Assembly (NCBI GenBank): GCA_965603355.1
Contig: CBFDCQ010000090.1
Location: forward strand, 1 to 12,742
DNA length: 12,742 bases
Direction: 5' to 3'
Source: CBFDCQ01 sp965603355
GTDB lineage: Bacteria > Hydrogenedentota > CAZGCA01 > CBFDCQ01
Shown one piece after another: positions 1-8,100 of the stretch. The position numbers and the translations under genes were made by a program. Below the pieces are notes generated by a model, which saw only the letters and a program-made list of their open reading frames with translations, made no database searches and was not told the origin of the DNA. Positions within the stretch are counted from its first letter, which is position 1; the number at the start of each line of letters is the position of its first letter.

Positions 1-151
1 CCGAATCGGGATCGTTCGGGTCGGTATCGTGCGTGTTGACCTCATCGCCGTCATTCAACCCGTCGTTGTCCGAATCGGAATCGTCCGGGTCGGTGCCCAG
101 CACGATCTCTTCATGATCGGAAAGTCCGTCACCGTCGGAGTCGAGGTACTC
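1..151 (-). repeat. Thrombospondin type 3-like array 2 (cut by window edge)
   Basis: Follows module 2 directly: LDSDGDGLSDHEEIVLGTDP, then DDSDSDNDGLNDGDEVNTHD and DPNDPDS. The array runs off the left edge, so further repeats, and possibly a third module, are expected beyond it. Confidence 0.8.
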
Positions 152-3100
152 GTCAGCACCGATGTCGTACTCCTCGCCCGTACCGTCCGCGCCGAGTCCC
201 GCCACGTCAATCGGTCGAGGCTCCCCGTCGAAGTCCGTCTCCAGAGCCGTCGTCGGGAACTCATGGTTCTCAAGCGATATCTGCAGTTGGTAGTCGGCTC
301 CGGTGGCGATGGGGTCTTGAGGATAATCTGCGACTTCGATGTAATAGACGCCGGGAGCCGCAAAAGTGTGCTCCAGGTACGAGTCGAAGCCGTGGACGCT
401 GCCTCCTTGACCATAAGAGAGACTACTCTCATCGTCGTCCCAGGCAATCAGCGTCTCGCTGACGTCATAGAGGCGAATGTAGCAGTCCACGGAACCGCCG
501 CTATTGTAGCCGTAGTCAATGTCGAAAATGGCGAAATCGCCCGCATTGGCGACCGTGAATGAGTAGACATCAAGAGACTCGTTTCCCGTACCCAATATCG
601 TGACGTGAAGGATGGTTTCGGAGGTATTGGTGGTCGTGTCGCCGATGTCGGGACTGAAGTTGAGGTTCCACATTTCGCTGTCGATATTCTGAGCACTCGC
701 GATCGTGTCATTCGGCTCGGTATCGGTCACCATACCGTCACCGCCGACGATCTCTACGACACCGCCCATGTCAATCGCGGGCGAACCGTTGCGCAGGTGG
801 TAGTCAATCACCTGGTACGTATCGTCCACGACAACGTAACCGGTCACGTCGCCCAGCACCTCGACCGTCGTGGCGGTGTTGGCGACGATAAGAACCTGTC
901 CCCTCTGGCTGGTGTTGGCGTTGATCAGCTTACCTACCAGCGCGCCCGGTGCGAATGATGCACTAGCGTCAGTGAGAATCGTTACGCCGGAGTCCGGCGC
1001 CACATTCGTCCATGTTCCCGCAATCCCTGCGGGACCGTTCGTGACGAACAGCGGGTCGATGCCCAGGCATTCGGTCGCCTCAAGGATATTCGTGTTGATA
1101 TCGTCGGCCCCGGTATAGCTCGTTGTTCCCTCATCGAAGTAATCCCCGTCCGGGTTGTTGTAGAAGAGGCAGTTCGTCACGGTCGGGTCCGACGCGCCGT
1201 CCCATTCGTAAATTGCATGGTTCGCGTTGTCTTCGAAAATGGTGTTAGTGATCCATGGGGAAGCACCACCTATGCAAGACACCCCGCCGCCGTGCAATCC
1301 CGGGGCGGAATTGCCGCTAATAGTGCAGTTGGTGATAATTGGAGAAGAATTGGCGGTCAACTCCACCGCGCCCCCAACGTGGCTAGCATAGTTGCCGCTG
1401 ATGGTGCAGTTGGATATTGACGGCGAAGAACCGTTGAAGCAAGCCATACCGCCGCCGTACCAGCCGCCGTCATTGCCGCTTATTATGCAGGCGGAGATCG
1501 CCGGCGAAGCGTTATCGCAGTATACGCCACCGCCGTTTCCCGCAGCCTGATTGCCGGTGATAGTGCAGTTGGCAATCGTGTTAGTGCCACCCGCGCTGCT
1601 GCAATAGACACCTCCTCCACTGGAATGCGGGTAGGCTCCGTTCGCGTTGCCACCGGTAATGACAAACCCGTCGATCCGGGCGTTCGTGGTGCCGGACATG
1701 ACGACGGCGTGGTCCGGTGGAGCTTCGGCAAAGGGCACAGTCAGACCTGAGTTCAAGGCTCCTATCGTCAGCGATGTCACACTCCAGTCACTCGCATCAT
1801 TGTTATCCGAATTGCCGGTGCGCGAAAAGCCCGGGCTACCCGTTGCGATGCCAGCACCGCTCCATTCGCTGCTCGGTATGGTCAACGGCGAGGTGATTGA
1901 GGCGCTGTTACCTGTTGTCACAAAATCTACAATGTTGCCCACGTCATCCTGCACGAGGACTGTCGTGGTTGTGTCAGAACCGATCCAATCAGCGGGGGCG
2001 CCGAGATAGAAGTCCGGGTATGTCCCCGGTGCGGTTCCCCCGTCCGTCAAGGTGAAGATCTCGCCTGCCGAGACCGTGGTCCCTTCCGGTACCGTCAACT
2101 GGGACAGGTACGCAGGAAACGTCCAAAAGTCGTAGATAGTAATCACCCAGTTGGATATGTCCTGGGAGCCGCCGCCGACGTTGGTGAATTCAACGATCTC
2201 CGGTTCACCGTGATCTAATTCCGTGATCACGATTTCCCCCTGAAGTGCGGCCGTGCTGCCGTCAATGATCGTCACGTTGCCGGCGATATCCCGCTCGGAC
2301 AGAAGTTCCTCGGTGCCGTCAAAACCGCCCATGACCGCAACGCCGCTCGCGAGTGCGACGCCCTCCAAGTACGTGCCGTCCGCGACCCAGACGGCGCCAG
2401 TGAGCGCCGACGCGGCGTCAATGCCGTCCTGGATGACAGTGAAGGCGTCCGCCCAGGAAGTTCCATCCGCTGCTCCGGTTGCGGCCTCATCGACGTACCA
2501 GAGCGGGTAGCTGTCCGGGTCGGTCGGATTGGTACCTGCAGTAACCTCGATATCGTCCGTGTAGCCGTCATCGTCCGTATCGGCATCATTCGGGTTGGAA
2601 CCGTGAGTGTTGACCTCGTCACCATCGGTGAGCCCGTCACCATCCGAGTCGGGGTTCCATGGGTTGGTGTCATAGGTGAGAACCTCCTCGCCGTCGTCGA
2701 GCCCATCAGCGTCGGTATCCGGATTGTTCGGGTTAGTCCAGTACGTGATAACCTCGTCGTAGTCAGTGAGCCCATCATCGTCCGGGTCGTCATCGTTCGG
2801 GTCAGTCCCGTACCAGTAGACCTCTTCGTAGTCGGTAAGCCCGTCGCCGTCCGAGTCAGAGTCGTTCGGGTCGGTACCCAGCAACAGCTCCTCGTAGTCA
2901 GACAGCCAGTCTTCATCCGTATCTACGCACTCGTCGGCGCCGATGTCGTACTCCTCCCCCGTATCGTCTGCGCCAAGACCAGGTATGTCAAACGGTCGGG
3001 ACTCGCCGTCGAAGTCGTCGGATGGTGCACCGCTGGCGGTGCCGGTATCGATGGCGGCCGAGCCATACATGAGATGATAATCAATCACGCGGTACCAATC

Positions 3101-4828
3101 GAACGCAGTGACATAACCCGTCACATCGCCCATCACGTCGATCGTCGTTTCGGTGTTGGCAACGATGAGCGCCTGTTTACTCTGCATGAGATTCGGGTTG
3201 ATGAGTTTGCCCACAAGCGCGTCCGGGGTGAATGAGGCATTATCGTCGGTGAGGATCGTTACGCCGGAGTCCAGTGTCACATCCGTCCAGTCTCCCACAG
3301 TTGCTGGAGGACCGCCCCAGAACATGACAAAGGCGGGATAGCCGCTTATGGTGTCGCTCGCTTCGGGGATATTCGTGTTGATATCGGTGCCGCTGTAGAG
3401 GGTTGTTCCTTCATTCCAGTAATCCCCGTCCGGGTTGCCGTAAAACAGACAATTCGTGACGGTCGGGTCCGAGGAGCCATCCGCTTCGTAAATCGCCTGG
3501 TTCGTATTGCCTTCGAAGATGGTGTTGGCAATGGTGGGCGAGGAGCCCCACGGGAAATACACGCCGCCGCCGAACAATGCCTCATTGGCGCTGATCGTGC
3601 AGTTGGTGATTGGAGGGGTCGCGGTCTCACAATACATGCCGCCACCCCATGAGCTGGCGGAGTTGCCGCTGATTACGCAGTTGACAATCGGGGAAGTGAG
3701 AGCCTGAACAGCGAGTCCACCGCCCGAGTCCGCGGAGTTCCCGCTGATCGTGCAGTCGGTGACCGCGGGCCCGGCAGCCCACGCACAGACTACTCCGCCG
3801 CCGAAGGCCGCCGCCGAGTTGCCGGCTATCGTGCAGTTAGCAATAGTGTTCGTGCTGTCCGAACTGAGTGCTAGGATGCCGCCACCCCAAGCGTCCGTCA
3901 TGGCGGACCCATTCGCGTTGCCGCCGGTGATGATAAACCCGTCGATCCGGGCGTCGGTAGTGCTCTCCATGACGACCGCGTGATACTGGTCGACGGCGAG
4001 CCTGACGTTGGGGACATACGTGGTCACAATCGGAGAGGGCGTGGTTCCCGACCATGCCAGCGGATCACCGTCCCAACTGTCACTGAAGTAGTAAATGGCG
4101 CGGTCGCCGCCGGGAACGGAGTAACGGCAGGTGCCGCTGCCGGTCCAGGAACTGTTGTCGTGACTGAAGTCTATCATGACGTTGTCCGTGCCGTTGTAGT
4201 AAAACGGGGTGGAGAAATTGAACGTCACCCACCCGGTCGACGAGACGGTCTCGTTGTTCTGGTAGACAATGGTCCATCCTGAACCTTCCCACTCGGCGGT
4301 CGTGTATTCACTGAGCGAGGTGTGTTTCATACGGATGGTCCAGTTGTTCATCATTTGTCCCGGAATTGTAGCGACATCGAGAGCCAGGGAGGAAATCCAA
4401 CCGGCGGAGCCAAGCTCGCTCGACAGGTAGATGACCTGGGTGCGCGAGTCTTCATAGACGGTATGCATGGGATATGTCCACGTCCCCGTTCCTTCGCCGA
4501 TGGTTCTCTCGTGGGCCGTCGCGTCAATGATCGTGGCATTCGCATCGACATCCCGCTCGGAGAGGTTCTCCTCAGTGCCGTCAAAACCGCCGTACACTGA
4601 TACACCGCTGGCAAGGGTAATCCCTTCAGGATACGTCTCGGCAGCCACCCAGACTTCGTCATCGGCGCCGGCGGCGGCGATACCGTCCTGGATGACGGTG
4701 AACGCCGTGTCCCAGGATGAGCCGTCTTCAGTGCCGGAGGTGTTAGCCCCATCAACGTACCAGGTATCGGCGAATACCGCACCACACACTGCCAGGATAA
4801 CCACAAACAGAAAAGCACACTTCTTCAT
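1..4828 (-). CDS. Giant secreted beta-helix / choice-of-anchor Q protein with TSP3 repeats (C-terminus outside window)
   Basis: The frame is open from ATG at 4828 to base 1 (1,609 codons, no stop), so the C-terminus is missing. Residues 1-20 are a classic signal peptide (MKKCAFLFVVILAVCGAVFA, then DTW). Module 1 (about 23-632) has an opening WYVDGAN...SSWDTAFTVIQDGI segment, a guest beta-domain (about 112-279), beta-helix rungs of the type NCTISGNSA..GGGVYC (about 290-450), and a choice-of-anchor Q ending (AIDTG, DFDGESRP, YDIGADE). TSP3 repeats of the DSDGDGLTDYEEV type follow (about 634-773). Module 2 (about 776-1559) repeats this plan but carries a lamin-tail-like guest (about 862-1033) and a PPC-like guest (about 1357-1529). 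A second TSP3 array then begins. An adhesive or matrix protein at the cell surface is inferred; no catalytic motif was seen. An in-frame ATG at 4972 would add 48 residues, but 4828 has the better Shine-Dalgarno and the signal peptide. Confidence 0.9.
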   Translation of the reverse strand, partial: MKKCAFLFVVILAVCGAVFADTWYVDGANTSGTEDGSSWDTAFTVIQDGIAAAGADDEVWVAAETYPEGITLASGVSVYGGFDGTEENLSERDVDANATIIDATAHERTIGEGTGTWTYPMHTVYEDSRTQVIYLSSELGSAGWISSLALDVATIPGQMMNNWTIRMKHTSLSEYTTAEWEGSGWTIVYQNNETVSSTGWVTFNFSTPFYYNGTDNVMIDFSHDNSSWTGSGTCRYSVPGGDRAIYYFSDSWDGDPLAWSGTTPSPIVTTYVPNVRLAVDQYHAVVMESTTDARIDGFIITGGNANGSAMTDAWGGGILALSSDSTNTIANCTIAGNSAAAFGGGVVCAWAAGPAVTDCTISGNSADSGGGLAVQALTSPIVNCVISGNSASSWGGGMYCETATPPITNCTISANEALFGGGVYFPWGSSPTIANTIFEGNTNQAIYEADGSSDPTVTNCLFYGNPDGDYWNEGTTLYSGTDINTNIPEASDTISGYPAFVMFWGGPPATVGDWTDVTLDSGVTILTDDNASFTPDALVGKLINPNLMQSKQALIVANTETTIDVMGDVTGYVTAFDWYRVIDYHLMYGSAAIDTGTASGAPSDDFDGESRPFDIPGLGADDTGEEYDIGADECVDTDEDWLSDYEELLLGTDPNDSDSDGDGLTDYEEVYWYGTDPNDDDPDDDGLTDYDEVITYWTNPNNPDTDADGLDDGEEVLTYDTNPWNPDSDGDGLTDGDEVNTHGSNPNDADTDDDGYTDDIEVTAGTNPTDPDSYPLWYVDEAATGAADGTSWADAFTVIQDGIDAASALTGAVWVADGTYLEGVALASGVAVMGGFDGTEELLSERDIAGNVTIIDGSTAALQGEIVITELDHGEPEIVEFTNVGGGSQDISNWVITIYDFWTFPAYLSQLTVPEGTTVSAGEIFTLTDGGTAPGTYPDFYLGAPADWIGSDTTTTVLVQDDVGNIVDFVTTGNSASITSPLTIPSSEWSGAGIATGSPGFSRTGNSDNNDASDWSVTSLTIGALNSGLTVPFAEAPPDHAVVMSGTTNARIDGFVITGGNANGAYPHSSGGGVYCSSAGGTNTIANCTITGNQAAGNGGGVYCDNASPAISACIISGNDGGWYGGGMACFNGSSPSISNCTISGNYASHVGGAVELTANSSPIITNCTISGNSAPGLHGGGVSCIGGASPWITNTIFEDNANHAIYEWDGASDPTVTNCLFYNNPDGDYFDEGTTSYTGADDINTNILEATECLGIDPLFVTNGPAGIAGTWTNVAPDSGVTILTDASASFAPGALVGKLINANTSQRGQVLIVANTATTVEVLGDVTGYVVVDDTYQVIDYHLRNGSPAIDMGGVVEIVGGDGMVTDTEPNDTIASAQNIDSEMWNLNFSPDIGDTTTNTSETILHVTILGTGNESLDVYSFTVANAGDFAIFDIDYGYNSGGSVDCYIRLYDVSETLIAWDDDESSLSYGQGGSVHGFDSYLEHTFAAPGVYYIEVADYPQDPIATGADYQLQISLENHEFPTTALETDFDGEPRPIDVAGLGADGTGEEYDIGADEYLDSDGDGLSDHEEIVLGTDPDDSDSDNDGLNDGDEVNTHDTDPNDPDS
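152..2503 (-). repeat. Paralogous module 2 of the beta-helix protein, with two guest domains
   Basis: Second homologous module, longer than module 1 because it holds two guests. Guest one (about 1730-2245) has a lamin-tail-domain start (GEIVITELDHGEPEIVEFTN followed by an ISNWVI strand) and ends before DHAVVMSGTTNARIDGF. Guest two (about 242-760) is PPC-like: DTEPNDTIASAQNI, then LDVYSFTVANAGDFAIFDID, YIRLYDVSETLIAWDDDES and APGVYYIEVAD. It sits between GSPAIDMGG and DFDGEPRP, splitting the choice-of-anchor Q signature. Boundaries are approximate. Confidence 0.8.
2510..2929 (-). repeat. Thrombospondin type 3-like calcium-binding array 1
   Basis: Degenerate tandem repeat of roughly 54-60 bases per unit, encoding motifs such as DSDSDGDGLTDYEEV, DDDPDDDGLTDYDEV, PDTDADGLDDGEEV, PDSDGDGLTDGDEV and ADTDDDGYTDDIEV, mostly joined by TxPN(D/N/P) linkers. 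The regularly spaced aspartates match the known calcium-binding TSP3 consensus. The array links module 1 to module 2, and rigidification by calcium is the expected role. Confidence 0.85.
2933..4762 (-). repeat. Paralogous module 1 of the beta-helix protein
   Basis: First of two homologous protein modules. It shares with module 2 the markers FTVIQDGI, GGFDGTEE.LSERD, ARIDGF.ITGGNANG, NCTISGN rungs, NT.IFE.N.N.AIYE, DPTVTNCLFY.NPDGDY, DSGVTILTD, LVGKLIN, VIDYHL and TGEEYDIGADE. A guest of about 168 residues (about 3992-4495) lies between ATIIDA and HAVVM. It contains RTQVIYLSSELG, MKHTSLSEY, GWVTFNFSTPF and SGTCRYSVPGGDR, a beta-rich domain I have seen in other secreted modular proteins but cannot name. 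Boundaries are approximate. Confidence 0.8.
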
Positions 4829-5098
4829 GACACTACCTCCTTCATCTGGACCAATACACTTCGCCAAAGAAAAACGATTTACAATTCCACTGATTCTCGT
4901 CGATTCTCCCGCGATGTGGCGGGCATAATTGCGGTACGTGTACGACGTGCTCCTAGAACGCAGCCAATTCATGTTCTACCCCCCTTGCAGACGATCCCGA
5001 AAACGTCCAGGCACTACTTCTCCCCGAGTAGAGAGAACATGTGGGTAGACTCTTGAGAATTGAAGTCCTATCTCAACACCGTTCCCTTACTACCCGAC
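4829..5098 (-). other. Long 5' leader of the beta-helix protein gene
   Basis: About 270 bases separate the predicted start site from the ATG. The leader holds an 8-codon open frame (ATG at 5040, TAG at 5014-5016) and a weak hairpin, CTACT/AGTAG (5014-5018 with 5027-5031). It also holds an in-frame ATG at 4972, with a TAG just upstream (4976-4978). No known riboswitch is recognisable. The rest of the gap, 5134-5181, follows the protease stop; I saw only a 5-bp stem (TAGCG/CGCTA) with no U-tract, so no terminator is called. Confidence 0.4.
4835..4842 (-). promoter_or_regulatory. Shine-Dalgarno AAGGAGGT of the beta-helix protein gene
   Basis: AAGGAGGT is a full anti-16S match, 6 bases before the ATG at 4828. 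It decides the start in favour of 4828 over the in-frame ATG at 4972, which has only a G-run (GGGGGG) before it and would bury the signal peptide. Confidence 0.85.
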
Positions 5099-5104
5099 AC
5101 TGCT

Positions 5105-5133
5105 AAAATAGCACACAACCCCAGAAATGTCAA
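5105..5133 (-). promoter_or_regulatory. Sigma70-type promoter of the beta-helix protein gene
   Basis: On the minus strand TTGACA (5128-5133) is followed after exactly 17 bases by TATTTT (5105-5110), a near-consensus sigma70 arrangement. Transcription would start near 5098, so this gene should be transcribed separately from the protease gene upstream. Confidence 0.7.
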
Positions 5134-5181
5134 GTGAATACTGCGAGGGCTTGCCACTTCCGACTGTATTGTAGCGGTGCG

Positions 5182-8100
5182 CTAGTTGGACACGCCCAAT
5201 ACCGGCGCTGTCGCCCAACCCCACTTGATCAGTATCTTGTTCGGCGGTACGAGTGACGTGTTGTACAAACCGAAATCCGGACCGTAGAACTCCGTGTCAC
5301 CCACGGAACCGTATTTCAGCTTGAAGCTCTTCACGTAGTCCACCTCGCCGGCAACGCGTAACTGCGTTTCCGGCCTGCCCTTGAGGATCATCGCATTTAC
5401 CGACGCATCCGGGGCATCTACGTAGATATCGCAGAAATCGCCCCAATCGAGGTAGGCTTCATCCCCGCACTTGACCAGCAGGTCCCCGTCACTATCGGAA
5501 ATCTGAATCGTCAATGTGCCATCTGTGGCGTTGACGAAGGCCGTGCAGCCGGGCTTGCTGTAAAGCACCTTCACGTCTCCGTACTCGAACACGTACCCCG
5601 CTTTGGCCTCGGCACCTTCTTCATCGTAATCGTAATCGTAATCAGCAAGCTCGGGTTCGACGAAAGTCTCTGATTTCGGCACGGGCGTCAGGTCAAATGG
5701 AGCGTCAGGATACGACACTCCAAGCACCGGCGCGGTGGCAGCACCTCTCTTTATCAGGACCTTCTTCGAGGGATCCAGCGCACCGCTGCCGAGACCGAAG
5801 TCCTGACCGTACTCCAGCGTATCCCCTACGTAGCCGTCCTTGAGGATGAAGATCTTAACGTAATCCGCCTGCCCGCAGACATACAGGTCCATTTGGCCCT
5901 GTATCCCTTTGGCGATGGCCTTTTTGATGTACGTATCGGGGGCGTCAATGTAGACATCGCAGCGATCGTTCCAGACGAGAGGCGCGTCCTCCTTGGCAAC
6001 CACGGTCAAGACCCCCGGCTCGTCGCCCCACACGGCGATGAGCAGGCTATCCTGCAAATCGTTGTAGCACGCGAAACATGTCGGTTTGCTGTACGTCACC
6101 TTGACATCATCTATGACCACCTTGTAGGCGAGACCCTCAGCCGGCAGCGCCTGGTCAACGTGAACAGCGGCGGTTTGGCTGTCGGATCCGACGGGACCCG
6201 ATACTGTCAGCGTGACTGTATAGTCGCCCGTGAAGTAGTACGTATGCGACGGGTTCTCCTCCGTGCTCACGTACCCGTCGCCGAAATCCCACGACCAACT
6301 CGTGACCGTCCCGTTCGATTCGTCCGTGAAGTCAACCGCCAGGGGCCTGTTACCGCTGATCAGGCTGGCGCTGAAGTCCGCGACGGGCGGCACAGGCTGC
6401 GCGCTCACATGGATGTAGTCGGTTTTCGTCTCCGTATTCGAACCTGCCGGCCCCGACACGGTCAGACTGACGGTGAAGTCCCCCGTCGAAGTGTACGTAT
6501 GTGAAGGATTCTGAGCAGTGCTGCTACCGCCGTCTCCGAAGTCCCACGACCAGCTCGATATGTCCCCTGTGGACTCATCCGTAAAATCCACCGTTACCGG
6601 TACCTGTCCGCTTGTCGGGCTGGCTCTGAACGCGGCCGTCACGGGCGGCACGGAGTTCTCATCCTGCGGGTCGCTGCCGCCCTCGTACTCATCCAGATTC
6701 GTATATTCGTCACCGTCCGGGTCGCCGTCCGCGCCATTGACGCCGGTGCCATCGTTGGGGTCAAGGTCGTTATCCACCTCCCAACCGTCGGGAAGTCCAT
6801 CGCCGTCCGAGTCGTCATCGTTCGGGTCTGTGCCGTACGTGCTGACCTCTTCGCCGTCATTCAACCCGTCGTCGTCCGTGTCCGGACTGTGCGGGTCGCT
6901 GTCGTACTCCAGCTCGTCCTCCAGGATTAAACCATCCTCGTCATAGTCGATCACTCGGACGGCGTTGTGCAGGTTCAGCCGACCGTTGGTGACCGTCTCC
7001 TTCCCCTCCGGCATGTCGATAGGATCCACGTTGTCCAGAATGAGCGCCTTGATCTGAGCGTAATCCAGCCCCGGTTCGACCATCTTCAAGAACGCCGCCG
7101 CGCCCGCTACCATGGGTGAAGCCATCGAGGTTCCGGACATGAACATCAACTCCGTGCCGTCGAATGCCCCGGCGTCGGGAAACACGCGAACCTCCAGGTT
7201 GTCGATGTATATCCCCTCTCCCGTGATAACCGCATCTGAAACAAAGCGGAATCCTACGTTAAGCTGTGACGCGTCAAAGTCGGGGATGTATTCGGACTCA
7301 AAATGGTCCATCTGGCCGAGAGAAAAGAGCATGGACCGGCCGATAATGCTGTCAAACGGCCCGCCAATCTCGGGGCTGAGACGATACACGGCGTAAGGCG
7401 TAAACGCTCCTCCGTCAGAGAGTTCAAGAGTGACGCGATCGTAAAACCCGCCGGGAGGTATATCCGGGAAGAGGTCGAACATAGCGTCAAAAGCGATTTG
7501 AACACCGGTGGTTTCCGACAGGTCAAGGGCAAGGGTCTCATAAGCCAGACTGTCAGAATTGTTCTCGTAAGATACACCCACGCTGTCACTCAGGACGTTG
7601 TTGCCTGAAATGTCCTCAATTCCCCACAACTGTGGCGAACCGGCCTGAGTCCAGTCGAAAGTCTCATCAAAGGTTTCTATCTCCTCCACTCTATAAGGAA
7701 ACGAGCTCAAGATGACCGCACCCGGCGCAGTAAGGTCAACTGTGGTTGCTCCCCAGTGCGAGCCCCAGGTCTCCGACTCGGCAAGTTGGTCCAGCGAGTC
7801 ACTCGCTGCAACAGCTATGATGTTGTCCAGATCGTACGAGGATGGGTAATTGGAATTGGACGGATCGGCGTCGTTGTCGATACCGCTGTTGCCTGCGGCA
7901 GCGCACACGAGAATGCCCGAGTCGCCCAGCGCACCCAGCGCGTCCCTTTCGGACTGGCTTGGTTCCGGCGCCCCCCAGCTTATGTTCACAACCCAGATCG
8001 GATTGCCCCTGTCCTTGAGGTCTTTCACGTAGTCGATCGGCTCTAACGCGTCCGCGACGGTCATCATGCTGAGAGCGTCCAGGACCCGAACGGGCAGGAT

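Noticed and set aside
2510..2929. CRISPR-like periodic repeats
   Set aside because: The periodicity of roughly 54-60 bases is in frame and encodes calcium-binding repeats. There are no identical repeats separated by unique spacers.
2603..3235. Plus-strand open frame of 210 codons, and a similar one at 29-562
   Set aside because: Both are antisense reflections of the repetitive TSP3 and neighbouring segments. Their valine- and arginine-rich repeats are the reverse complement of Asp/Gly codons.
5170..5184. Terminator after the protease stop
   Set aside because: There is only a 5-bp stem (TAGCG/CGCTA) without a U-tract.
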